Assembly: GCA_022843565.1 (NCBI GenBank)
Contig: JALHNK010000006.1
Coordinates: forward strand, 1 to 36,279
Direction of reading: 5' to 3'
Length of the DNA: 36,279 nt
Origin: Phycisphaerales bacterium
Lineage (GTDB): Bacteria > Planctomycetota > Phycisphaerae > Phycisphaerales > UBA1924
In this document: piece after piece, positions 22,882 to 29,554 of the stretch
How the letters are laid out: each line of letters starts with the position of its first letter
Numbering within the stretch: the first letter of the stretch is position 1
Notes under the pieces: generated by a model
Told to the model about the DNA's origin: nothing
The model's input: the letters and a program-made list of their open reading frames with translations, nothing else
Database searches by the model: none
Position numbers and translations under genes: made by a program

Positions 22882-23649
22882 TCACTTCTTCGCGGGCGAC
22901 GCCGCCGGCGTTTGGGCGGGCGCTTCGACGGGCTTTGACGGTTTCGCGTCGGTCTCCGGCTTCGTGCCCTTCGACTCCGGCGCCTTCTCTTTGAGCAGCG
23001 CTTCCAGACGCGCGACGACCTTCGGGTCTGATGGCGACGTCTGCGGCTCGAACCGATCAACGATCTTTCCCTCGCGGCTCACGATGAACTTCGTGAAGTT
23101 CCACGCGGGCTCTTTGCCGCCGATCGGCGCGGGCTGCTTGATGATGAAGTCGTAAATCGGCGAGCGCGACGCGCCCTTGATCTTCACCTTGGACATCATC
23201 GGGAACGACACGCCGTACTTCGACGAGCAGAACGCCTTGATCTCAGACTCCGTGCCCGGCTCCTGCTCCCTGAAGTCGTTGCAGGGCAGGCCGATGATCA
23301 CCAGCCCTTGCGCGGCGTACGTGTCGTGCAGCTTCTCAAGAGCCGCGTACTGCGGCGTCAGGCCGCATTCGCTGGCGACGTTCACGAGCATGACGACTTT
23401 GCCGCCGTGCTGCGACAGGTCGTAGGCCTTGCCGTCGATATCGGTGAGCTTGAAGTCCAGCACTACGGCCGGGGCACTCCGCGTTGGCGAAGCGTCTTTG
23501 GGCATGTCTTTGGTCTCCGGCTTGGGCGTCGCTGCAGGCGTGCCGGGCGGCGTGGACGCGGGCTTCGCAGGCTCTGAGCTGAACGCGAAACTCATCGGCG
23601 CCGCGATGCAGCAGATCAGCAAGGTCGCAGAGATCGAGTGAAGATTCAT
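22882..23649 (-). CDS. Exported glutathione-peroxidase-family protein
   Basis: 255 residues. A signal peptide is seen at 1-23 (LLICCIAAPMSFAF), then a Pro/Ala/Lys-rich linker to about residue 60. The peroxidase domain carries VNVASECGLTPQYAAL (peroxidatic C95), LPCNDFREQEPG (C123; usual NQFGxQEPG altered to NDFREQEPG) and PAWNFTKFIVSREG (W183). Cysteine takes the place of selenocysteine, so it is most likely a thioredoxin-type peroxidase acting outside the cytoplasm. The C-terminal ~25 residues are again Lys/Pro/Ala-rich. The start MNLHSISATL at 23649 is set by the signal peptide, with GGAGA 8 bases upstream. Confidence 0.9.
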   Translation of the reverse strand: MNLHSISATLLICCIAAPMSFAFSSEPAKPASTPPGTPAATPKPETKDMPKDASPTRSAPAVVLDFKLTDIDGKAYDLSQHGGKVVMLVNVASECGLTPQYAALEKLHDTYAAQGLVIIGLPCNDFREQEPGTESEIKAFCSSKYGVSFPMMSKVKIKGASRSPIYDFIIKQPAPIGGKEPAWNFTKFIVSREGKIVDRFEPQTSPSDPKVVARLEALLKEKAPESKGTKPETDAKPSKPVEAPAQTPAASPAKK

Positions 23650-23727
23650 GGAGAGTCTCCGGTGTTGAGAGCGAGAGGAGTAAGACTGTAGACATTCGAC
23701 GCTCGAACACACGCTGAACGCAAAGGA

Positions 23728-23757
23728 CAAGGGCCGGCGCGATCGCGCCGGCCCTTG
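23728..23757 (-). terminator. Perfect 30-bp GC-rich palindrome, likely terminator of the lipoprotein gene
   Basis: Each half is CAAGGGCCGGCGCGA, giving a fully self-complementary 30 bp centred on GATC. It lies 34 bases after the lipoprotein stop and is followed on the minus strand by TCCTTTGCG, a weak U-rich tail. Confidence 0.6.
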
Positions 23758-23791
23758 CGTTGTTCGACTCTGATTCAGCCAACGTCGCCGA

Positions 23792-23995
23792 TTACTTCGG
23801 CATGTTCTCGGTCGCCTTCTTCGCGGCGTCTTCGGCCTGCTTCGCGCCCTCTTCCATCTTCTTCGCGCCTTCTTCCATCTTCTTGCCCGCATCCTTCACC
23901 GCCGGGGCGGGAGCGGCCTTCTGCTCACAGCCGCACAGCGGCAAGGCGAAGGCGACAAGGGCGAGCAGACCAACGGCAGAGGTGGAACGCTTCAT
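23792..23995 (-). CDS. Small lipoprotein with repeated amphipathic helix
   Basis: 67 residues from ATG 23995, with GGAG 8 bases upstream. Signal peptide KRSTSAVGLLALVAFALPLCGC ends in a lipobox (LCGC), so the mature protein would be about 46 residues anchored by a lipidated Cys. The rest is charged and helical: KDAGKKMEEGAKKMEEGAK, then QAEDAAKKATENM, with the 7-residue unit KKMEEGA repeated. Small membrane-tethered helices of this form are often abundant envelope proteins, but I know of no exact family. The frame continues upstream to 24052 without a better start. Confidence 0.78.
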   Translation of the reverse strand: MKRSTSAVGLLALVAFALPLCGCEQKAAPAPAVKDAGKKMEEGAKKMEEGAKQAEDAAKKATENMPK

Positions 23996-24055
23996 GACTA
24001 AACTCCGAATGAGGTGTGCTTCTTCAACAGACTGGCTCGATGCCAGCCGCAAAGT

Positions 24056-24754
24056 CTACCAAGGAAGTTTCGATCCGTCATAGTTGAAGAACCCGCCGTT
24101 CCGGGTGGCGTCCGATTCCTCAGCGATTTTGAGCAGATGTTCAGCGGATTGTGCCGGCGTCAGCGGTGCCTTCGGCCCGCCCATGTCCGTCTGGACCCAG
24201 CCGGGATGAGCCGCAATGCAGGTAAATCCCCCGGGGCCAAGTTCCGCCGCGAGGGATCGGTTGAGCTGGTTCAGCGCCGCCTTGCTCGCTCGATACGGGT
24301 ACGAGCTGCCGCCGGTGTTGTTGGCGATCGAGCCGAGCTGGCTGGTGATGTGCAGCACGAGCTTGTGCTTGCTCCGCCGCAGCAGATCCACACACGCCTT
24401 GGTGACCAGCAGCGGCGCGAACGAGTTCACCATGAATACACGCGTGAGTTCGGCCGAGGTGAGCTCGGCCAGTTGCTTGGCGGTGCTGCTGACGCCCGCG
24501 TTGTTGATCAGGACATCAAGGCCACCGTCCTTGAGCATCGGGAAACGCTTCGCGTCCGCGAGCGTGGTGCCGAGCGCCGCGATGGATGCTTCGTCGGAGA
24601 CGTCGAGCGTCAGGACGTGGGGCGTGATCGTCGCAAGCTCACTCGCCTCCTGTGGCTTGCGGGCGGTGGCAAAGACGGTGTGCTTGCGAGCCGCAGCGAT
24701 GCGGGCCAGTTCGAGGCCGATGCCGCGATTGGCCCCGGTGATGAGGATGTTCAT
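24056..24754 (-). CDS. Short-chain dehydrogenase/reductase
   Basis: 232 residues, classical SDR. The cofactor loop is TGANRGIG (6-13), LTLDVSDEAS holds the Asp contacting adenine, NNAG follows in DVLINNAGVS, and the active-site YRASK (catalytic Tyr and Lys) lies after a Ser in HITSQLGSIANN. The shape is that of the carbonyl-reductase-like SDRs (C-factor/YciK type). A basic residue after the Gly motif (R24-K25 region: ARKHTVF then ATARKPQE) suggests NADPH. TACCAT lies 5 bases before the ATG at 24754. Substrate cannot be predicted. Confidence 0.9.
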   Translation of the reverse strand: MNILITGANRGIGLELARIAAARKHTVFATARKPQEASELATITPHVLTLDVSDEASIAALGTTLADAKRFPMLKDGGLDVLINNAGVSSTAKQLAELTSAELTRVFMVNSFAPLLVTKACVDLLRRSKHKLVLHITSQLGSIANNTGGSSYPYRASKAALNQLNRSLAAELGPGGFTCIAAHPGWVQTDMGGPKAPLTPAQSAEHLLKIAEESDATRNGGFFNYDGSKLPW

Positions 24755-24759
24755 GGGTA

Positions 24760-24765
24760 ATGGTA
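24760..24765 (-). promoter_or_regulatory. -10-like TACCAT, 5 nt before the SDR gene
   Basis: TACCAT on the minus strand, 5 bases before the ATG at 24754, matching queF in hexamer and spacing. Confidence 0.4.
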
Positions 24766-24796
24766 CTGGCGCGGGCGTCCGACGCGAGCCGCAGGC

Positions 24797-25123
24797 TCAG
24801 GGGCGCGTCTTCGGCGTCGCTTCCGCGGGTGCGGGGGTGCCCGGTGGCGTGGTCGTGGGGGATGTGGGCGGTGAGGGGGGTGAGGGGGGGGTGGGGGGGG
24901 TGGGGGTCGTTTTGCCCGGCGGGGTTTGGCCCTTGGCCGCCTGGGCCGCTCGCTCGGCACGCTCTCGCGCCAACTGGGATCTCACGTCGACATACACAAA
25001 CACCGATAACGCCACCGCGGCGGCAAAGAGCACCGCGAAAGCCCACAGGATGATTCGCTGGCGTCGCATGACCCAGCGTATGCCGCGCCGATTGGCGGCC
25101 TGAACATCTGGCCGAATCAGCAT
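24797..25123 (-). CDS. Single-pass membrane protein with Pro/Thr-rich tail
   Basis: 108 residues from ATG 25123. A basic N-terminus (MLIRPDVQAANRRGIRWVMRRQR) precedes one TM (IILWAFAVLFAAAVALSVFVYV), then a short charged helix (RSQLARERAERAAQAAKG) and a 40-residue tail made of PTPP/SPP/TPP steps. Topology by the positive-inside rule is N-in, with the Pro tail outside. The longer reading frame (to 25339) overlaps the divergent gene and is not used; a GTG at 25138 is an alternative start. The tail is coded by the G-rich tract (on the opposite strand) described at 24875. No family recognised. Confidence 0.62.
   Translation of the reverse strand: MLIRPDVQAANRRGIRWVMRRQRIILWAFAVLFAAAVALSVFVYVDVRSQLARERAERAAQAAKGQTPPGKTTPTPPTPPSPPSPPTSPTTTPPGTPAPAEATPKTRP
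24875..24906 (+). repeat. G-tract run with G-quadruplex form
   Basis: Plus-strand G runs of 6, 8, 8 and 5 separated by TGA, T and T. It meets the G3+N1-7 rule for a very stable quadruplex. It lies inside the coding region of the Pro-rich tail, on the template strand of that gene. Confidence 0.85.
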
Positions 25124-25168
25124 TCGCCTGGCGTTCACGGGGTCGCACGCCGCGAGGATGAAATCGGC

Positions 25169-25174
25169 TATCCT
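25169..25174 (+). promoter_or_regulatory. -10-like TATCCT, 7 nt before the DUF4442-like gene
   Basis: TATCCT ends 7 bases before the GTG at 25182 and decides the start; the ATG at 25158 would lie upstream of the hexamer. Confidence 0.5.
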
Positions 25175-25181
25175 TCCGCCA

Positions 25182-25871
25182 GTGTCGGCAGGAACGCCCG
25201 TCCAACCCGTTGAAGCCTCGCCAAGCACAGGCGATGCACACGCTCCGGCGTCGTCGTGCGCCGTGGGGCCGGTGGAGACATCCGTCGCGCCGTTCAAGCC
25301 CGGCCCGGCCCACCTGCGGAAGCGGCGGTTCATGGACAAGGTCGAGGACTATGTCGCCCGCCTGACCAGCCGCAGCACGTTCTGGCATCGCATCGCCAGC
25401 CTGATCTGGTTGCCCTACGCGTTTCGCAGCGGCATCAAGATCAAGAAGGTCGATGGCAACACCTTCTCGGCGGTGCTGCCGTTCCGGCGGTTCAACCGCA
25501 ACTGGTACAACGCCATGGCGGGCGCCAGCCTGCTGGCCAACAGCGAGATCGCCGGCGGCATGTACATCTACGGCTATTGCGGCGGCGATTACACCGTCGT
25601 GTGCAAGCGGCTGGAGTACAAGTTCTTGCGACCGTGCTTCGGCCCGGCGATCTATCGCATCACGCCGATGCAAAGCCTTGATGAATGCCTTCGAACCGGG
25701 CATGAGTTCAACTTTGACATCGAGATGGACATCGTGCAGCAACTGCCAACGCGAGGGCTCCGTAAAGAACTGCGCGTGGGCAAGTGCATGGCCACGTTCC
25801 ACATCACGCCAAAGGCCCTGCACGAGGCACGCGCGGAACGGCGTGAATCCGCCGCGGCGAAGGCGAAGTAA
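25182..25871 (+). CDS. DUF4442-like hotdog-fold protein
   Basis: 229 residues from GTG 25182. The first ~50 are low-complexity; the domain begins RKRRFMDKVEDYVARLTSRSTFWHRIASLIWLPYAFRSGIKIKKVDG and runs through FNRNWYNAMAGASLLANSEIAGGMYIYGYCGGDYTVVCKRLEYKFLRP. The N-x-M-A-G-A-S-L-x-A-N-S-E stretch matches the DUF4442 family, distant relatives of PaaI thioesterases; catalytic role is not established. The ending FHITPKALHEARAERRE is charged. It diverges from the Pro-tail gene and is 94 bases before the RidA-like gene. Confidence 0.78.
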   Translation: MSAGTPVQPVEASPSTGDAHAPASSCAVGPVETSVAPFKPGPAHLRKRRFMDKVEDYVARLTSRSTFWHRIASLIWLPYAFRSGIKIKKVDGNTFSAVLPFRRFNRNWYNAMAGASLLANSEIAGGMYIYGYCGGDYTVVCKRLEYKFLRPCFGPAIYRITPMQSLDECLRTGHEFNFDIEMDIVQQLPTRGLRKELRVGKCMATFHITPKALHEARAERRESAAAKAK

Positions 25872-25953
25872 CGAACACCGTCGCATCGCCTGACCGTCAA
25901 CAGAGTCCCCAGCGCGTGCGCCGCACCCGGCGGCGATCGATCTGCGCAGTCGC

Positions 25954-25959
25954 TATCCT
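25954..25959 (+). promoter_or_regulatory. -10-like TATCCT, 6 nt before the RidA-like gene
   Basis: TATCCT ends 6 bases before the ATG at 25966; the bases between (CGGCCC) contain no Shine-Dalgarno sequence. Confidence 0.5.
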
Positions 25960-25965
25960 CGGCCC

Positions 25966-26481
25966 ATGAACGATTCGACGAGCGCGTCTTCAACCTCCCC
26001 GGCGTTCTCCGCCTCGGCCAATCTCCAGCGCCTCGGCTTTACGCTGCCCACGCCGGCCAAGCCCGTCGCTGCGTATGTCCCCACGCGGCGCGTCGGCAAC
26101 CTCGTCTATGTCGCTGGCCAGATCCCGTTTGTTGATGGCAAGCTCCTGGCCACCGGAATCGTCGGCCAGGGGGTGGGGGGCGTGGGGGGTGTGAGCGTGG
26201 AGCTTGCGATCCAGTGTGCCCAGCGATGTGCGTTGAACGCGCTGGCGGCCGTCGCTGCAGAGCTCGGATCGATCGATCGCGTCAAGAGCGTTGTCCGCCT
26301 GGGCGTCTTCGTCGCGTGCGGGCCGGAGTTTACAGATCACCCGAAGATCGCCAACGGTGCCAGCGAGCTGATGGTGCAGGTTTTCGGCGACGCGGGCAGA
26401 CACGCACGCGCCGCAGTGGGGAGCAGCTCACTGCCGCTTGGCGCACCGGTGGAGGTCGAGTGTGTCTTTGAGGCGATGTGA
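25966..26481 (+). CDS. RidA/YjgF-family protein
   Basis: 171 residues, RidA (Rid/YER057c/UK114) superfamily, whose best-known members hydrolyse reactive enamine/imine intermediates. After a ~30-residue Ser/Ala-rich opening come [25 protein letters not shown] and, at the end, [28 protein letters not shown], where the Arg of ARAAVG is the expected substrate-binding Arg. The form with [38 protein letters not shown] is that of the Atu1953-type Rid proteins rather than archetypal RidA. A Gly/Val insert ([11 protein letters not shown], from a G-rich DNA tract) follows strand 3. Its exact substrate is unknown. Confidence 0.88.
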   Translation: MNDSTSASSTSPAFSASANLQRLGFTLPTPAKPVAAYVPTRRVGNLVYVAGQIPFVDGKLLATGIVGQGVGGVGGVSVELAIQCAQRCALNALAAVAAELGSIDRVKSVVRLGVFVACGPEFTDHPKIANGASELMVQVFGDAGRHARAAVGSSSLPLGAPVEVECVFEAM

Positions 26482-26529
26482 TCGCGTGCGGATTGGTTCT
26501 ACAAAGCGACTGTGTGCGGAGACGTATCG

Positions 26530-28173
26530 ATGGGCCCGTGGCTGGCTGAACATCCGAGCGCCGGAGCGATCGTCCTGCTGGCGATCTGCATCGCCGCGGG
26601 GCTTGCGATCGGTCACGCGCGCGTCCGCGGCATCGGGCTCGGCGTCGCCGGTGTTCTGCTGGTTGGGCTCGGCCTGTCGGCCAGCGGGGTGATCGTTGAT
26701 GCCAATGTACTCAAGTTCGCCCGCGATCTCGGGCTCGTGCTCTTTGTGTTCTGCGTGGGCCTTCAGATCGGGCCGGGGTTCTTTGTTTCGCTGAAGCGCG
26801 CCGGCCTCGGGTTGAACATCATCGCCGCGGGCATTGTTCTGATGGGCGCTGGGATGATGCTGGCGATGATCAAGCTGGGAGTGCTGGGTCTTCAAGATGG
26901 GCTGGGGGTGTTGGCGGGGGCGACGACGAACACGCCGAGCCTCGCCGCGGGGCAGGCGGCAATGGCCGAACGCGGGATCGAGCCGGGCGCGTCCACTGCG
27001 GGCTACGCCCTGGCGTATCCGCTGGGCGTGTTGGGAACGATCGGCATCATGATCACGAGCACGCGCCTGGCCCGCGTGCTGCCATCGTTCAAACCGCCGA
27101 CAAGCCAAGCGCCGTTGCCCGCGGACACGGTCGTTCACGCCACGATCGAAGTCTCAAACCCCGGCGTCGCGGGCGTTGATCTGCGAAAACTCGGGATCAT
27201 CCACTCGCTCGGCGTCGTGCTCACCAGACACCTCCGCCACCAAGACGTAAGCGTGCCCACCGGCGAGACACGCCTGCAGCTCGGCGATCTGGTCCTCGCT
27301 GTCGGCGGGCGTGCGGAGATCGATCAACTGGTGATCCTGCTCGGGCGCGCCAGCGAGACAGACCTACGGATGCACGCCGGGCAGGTCGCGGCACAAAAGT
27401 TCGTAGTGACTCGCACCGAAGTCGTCGGCCAATCGATGCTCGAGCTCGATCTGGCGCGACGATTCGGTGTGCAGGTCTCGCGCGTCGAACGCGCCGGCGT
27501 CGAGATGGCCGCCAGGGCCGAGATGACCGTCCAGTTCGGGGACGTGCTCACCGCTGTCGGACCGGAAGATGCGCTGCCGCGAGTCCGAGCCTTGGTTGGA
27601 AACTCTCAACGGGCGCTCAATCAGCCGCACCTGATCCCCATGTTCCTGGGAATCTGCTGCGGCGTGCTGATCGGCTCGGTCCCGATCCCGCTTCCGGGCC
27701 TGTCGACACCGATCAAGCTCGGCCTCGCGGCGGGGCCGATGCTCGTGGCCCTGCTCTTCGCCCGACTCGGGCGACTGGGCCCGATGATCTGCTCGATGCC
27801 CGCGCCAGCGAACACCGCCCTGCGCGAAACGGGGATTGCTCTCTTTATGGCATCCGTGGGCCTGCTATCGGGCGGCGTGATGCTCGAGGCGATCGGCGGC
27901 ACCGCGGTGTTGACATGGCTCGCGTGCGCCTTGGCGATCGTGCTGCTGCCGTTGCTGGTCGGGGCGATTGTCGCGCGCGTGTGGCTGAACTTGGACGGGC
28001 CCTCGACGATGGGCCTCCTGGCCGGCAGCATGACCGATCCGCCGGCGTTGTCGCTCGCGGGTGAACTGAGCCGGAACGACGCGCCGGCACTGACGTACAC
28101 CGCCGTCTACCCACTGGCGATGGTGCTTCGAATCGCGGCCATGCAGGTCATCGTGACGCTGGCGATGGGATAG
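26530..28173 (+). CDS. AspT/YidE-type transporter (AAE family) with two RCK-C domains
   Basis: 547 residues. Two membrane halves, each with about five to six hydrophobic segments (GPWLAEHPSAGAIVLLAICIAAGLAIGHAR onward; PHLIPMFLGICCGVLIGSVPIP onward), flank two cytoplasmic TrkA-C-like domains (about 205-285 and 300-365; EVSNPGVAGVDLRKLGIIHSLGVVLTR..., VVTRTEVVGQSMLELDLARRFGVQVSRVER...). Paired motifs GATTNTPSLAAGQAAMAE and GSMTDPPALSLAGELSRND are the duplicated signature of the aspartate:alanine exchanger family. The ATG at 26530 has GGAG 8 bases upstream; a GTG at 26512 with TACAAA before it is possible. Substrate probably a carboxylate or amino acid. Confidence 0.9.
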   Translation: MGPWLAEHPSAGAIVLLAICIAAGLAIGHARVRGIGLGVAGVLLVGLGLSASGVIVDANVLKFARDLGLVLFVFCVGLQIGPGFFVSLKRAGLGLNIIAAGIVLMGAGMMLAMIKLGVLGLQDGLGVLAGATTNTPSLAAGQAAMAERGIEPGASTAGYALAYPLGVLGTIGIMITSTRLARVLPSFKPPTSQAPLPADTVVHATIEVSNPGVAGVDLRKLGIIHSLGVVLTRHLRHQDVSVPTGETRLQLGDLVLAVGGRAEIDQLVILLGRASETDLRMHAGQVAAQKFVVTRTEVVGQSMLELDLARRFGVQVSRVERAGVEMAARAEMTVQFGDVLTAVGPEDALPRVRALVGNSQRALNQPHLIPMFLGICCGVLIGSVPIPLPGLSTPIKLGLAAGPMLVALLFARLGRLGPMICSMPAPANTALRETGIALFMASVGLLSGGVMLEAIGGTAVLTWLACALAIVLLPLLVGAIVARVWLNLDGPSTMGLLAGSMTDPPALSLAGELSRNDAPALTYTAVYPLAMVLRIAAMQVIVTLAMG

Positions 28174-28201
28174 CCCATTTGCTGACGAAGGCTTCTCTTT
28201 T

Positions 28202-28233
28202 ACAACAAATCGATGCTTAATCGAAACAAATCG
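28202..28233. promoter_or_regulatory. Three 10-11 bp direct repeats upstream of pstS, PHO-box-like
   Basis: AATCG ends each unit at 28208-28212, 28219-28223 and 28229-28233 (11 and 10 bases apart), with ACAAATCG in units 1 and 3. PhoB/PhoP-type regulators bind direct repeats of about 11 bp. The distance to pstS (137 bases) is long, so this remains a candidate. Elsewhere in 28174-28370 only the palindrome at 28331 stands out. Confidence 0.4.
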
Positions 28234-28330
28234 CCCAAGCGACCCCCGATTGCGATGGGCTCGTGATTCATTAACACACTCTTCATACTCTCGATCGCGT
28301 CCCGGATCATCATGCGGCGAAGACTTGGTA

Positions 28331-28349
28331 CATGCGGATGATCCGCATG
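28331..28349. promoter_or_regulatory. 19-bp palindrome in the pstS leader
   Basis: CATGCGGAT, G, ATCCGCATG: perfect arms of 9 bp around one base, 21 bases before the pstS ATG and 9 bases before AGGAG. It could be a dimeric repressor site or an mRNA hairpin near the ribosome site. Confidence 0.55.
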
Positions 28350-28370
28350 CAACCCTCACAGGAGTCTCGC

Positions 28371-29336
28371 ATGAAGTCAACGTTGGCATTTGCCGTCCTC
28401 GCCATGTCCGCTTCGGCCTTCGCGGCCCCGTCCAAGGTCACCGTCGATTCGGCCCTGCCGAAGTACACGCCGGCCGAGGGCGTGTCGGGCACGATCAAGT
28501 CGGTCGGCTCCGACAGCATGAACAACATGATGACCCACTGGGCCGAGGACTTCAAGAAGTTCTACCCCAGCACCAAGATCGAGATCGAGGGCAAGGGCTC
28601 CAGCACGGCGCCACCCGCGCTGACCGAGGGCATCGCTCAGTTCGGCCCGATGAGCCGCGACATGAAGAAGAGCGAGATCGACACGTTCGAGAAGAAGTTC
28701 GGCTACAAGCCCGTCGGCCTGCCGACCGCCGTTGACGCCCTCGCCGTCTTCGTCAACAAGGATTGTCCCCTCGACGAGATCAGCTTCGAGCAGATTCAGG
28801 CCGTGTTCTCCGTTGACGGCAAGGAAATGACCTGGGGCGACCTGGGCGTGAAGGACGCCGCGTGGGCCAGCCAGCCCGTGCAGCTCTACGGCCGCAACAG
28901 CTCGTCGGGCACCTACGGCTTCTTCAAGGAGCACGCGCTCTCGAAGAAGGACTTCAAGACCACCGTGAAGGAGCAGCCGGGCTCCAGCGCCGTGATCCAG
29001 GCGATCGCGACCGACAAGTTCGGCATGGGCTACTCGGGCCTCGGCTACAAGACCGCCGACGTCAAGGCTCTGAAGGTCAAGAAGACCGCCAAGGACAAGG
29101 CCGTTGCCGCTGAGGCCGAGTTCGCGTACGACGGCAGCTACCCGCTGGCTCGCTACCTGTACTGCTACGTCAACTACAAGCCCGGCACCGCGCTTGAGCC
29201 CCTCCGCGCCGAGTTCATCAAGATGATCTACACCCAGTCCGGCCAGGAAGGCGTCGTCAAGGACGGCTACTTCCCGATCAAGGCCGACGCCGCTCGCGCC
29301 GCCCTGAAGTCGGTCGGCATCGACGCGAAGTTCTGA
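28371..29336 (+). CDS. pstS: Phosphate ABC transporter, periplasmic phosphate-binding protein
   Basis: 321 residues from ATG 28371, with AGGAG 7 bases upstream. Signal peptide MKSTLAFAVLAMSASAFA, cleaved before APSKV. The phosphate-binding loops read KSVGSDSMNNMMTHWAEDF, GKGSSTAPPALTEGIAQFGPMSRDM and YGRNSSSGTYGFFKEHAL, as in the PstS-2 type common outside enterobacteria. The gene heads pstS-pstC-pstA-pstB, the high-affinity phosphate uptake system. Codon choice is unusually uniform in favour of GTC/CTG/AAG/GGC, fitting strong expression. It is followed by a strong hairpin, so the binding protein probably gets more transcripts than the permease genes. Confidence 0.95.
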   Translation: MKSTLAFAVLAMSASAFAAPSKVTVDSALPKYTPAEGVSGTIKSVGSDSMNNMMTHWAEDFKKFYPSTKIEIEGKGSSTAPPALTEGIAQFGPMSRDMKKSEIDTFEKKFGYKPVGLPTAVDALAVFVNKDCPLDEISFEQIQAVFSVDGKEMTWGDLGVKDAAWASQPVQLYGRNSSSGTYGFFKEHALSKKDFKTTVKEQPGSSAVIQAIATDKFGMGYSGLGYKTADVKALKVKKTAKDKAVAAEAEFAYDGSYPLARYLYCYVNYKPGTALEPLRAEFIKMIYTQSGQEGVVKDGYFPIKADAARAALKSVGIDAKF

Positions 29337-29347
29337 TCCATCGCCAG

Positions 29348-29373
29348 CCGGTCGAGGCGAAAGCACCGACCGG
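29348..29373 (+). other. 7-bp stem-loop after pstS
   Basis: CCGGTCG, 12-base loop, CGACCGG, starting 12 bases past the pstS stop. It may stabilise the 3' end of the pstS message. Confidence 0.4.
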
Positions 29374-29444
29374 CGGCACAGCATCATCGTTGCGTTCACA
29401 TCGGGACATTCCCGACAAACCAAGATGGTGTGAAATCACTCAAT

Positions 29445-29476
29445 GGCCCGGCGAAGGCGAAGACCTTCGCCGGGCC
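29445..29476 (+). terminator. Strong hairpin between pstS and pstC
   Basis: GGCCCGGCGAAGG, loop CGAAGA, CCTTCGCCGGGCC: perfect 13-bp stem, followed by TTCT. Likely an attenuating terminator that keeps pstS expression above pstCAB. Confidence 0.7.
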
Positions 29477-29482
29477 TTCTGG

Positions 29483-29488
29483 TAAAGT
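29483..29488 (+). promoter_or_regulatory. -10-like TAAAGT upstream of pstC
   Basis: TAAAGT right after the hairpin, 66 bases before pstC. It is the same hexamer as in the sco promoter, but no -35 is convincing. It could restart transcription for pstCAB. Confidence 0.3.
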
Positions 29489-29554
29489 CTCGCGAGAGCT
29501 TCGCTTCCCACATCGCGCCACGCCCCCCCGTCCTCCCGCCCTCCCACGCCGCGC

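Noticed and set aside
26168-26190. G-rich stretch in the RidA-like gene as a second quadruplex
   Set aside because: Only three clear G runs of three or more lie close together; the fourth is just two G. It is noted as the source of a Gly/Val insert only.
28267-28286. TTCAT pair upstream of pstS as a classical E. coli-type PHO box
   Set aside because: The two TTCAT copies are 15 bases apart rather than 11, and the flanks do not match.
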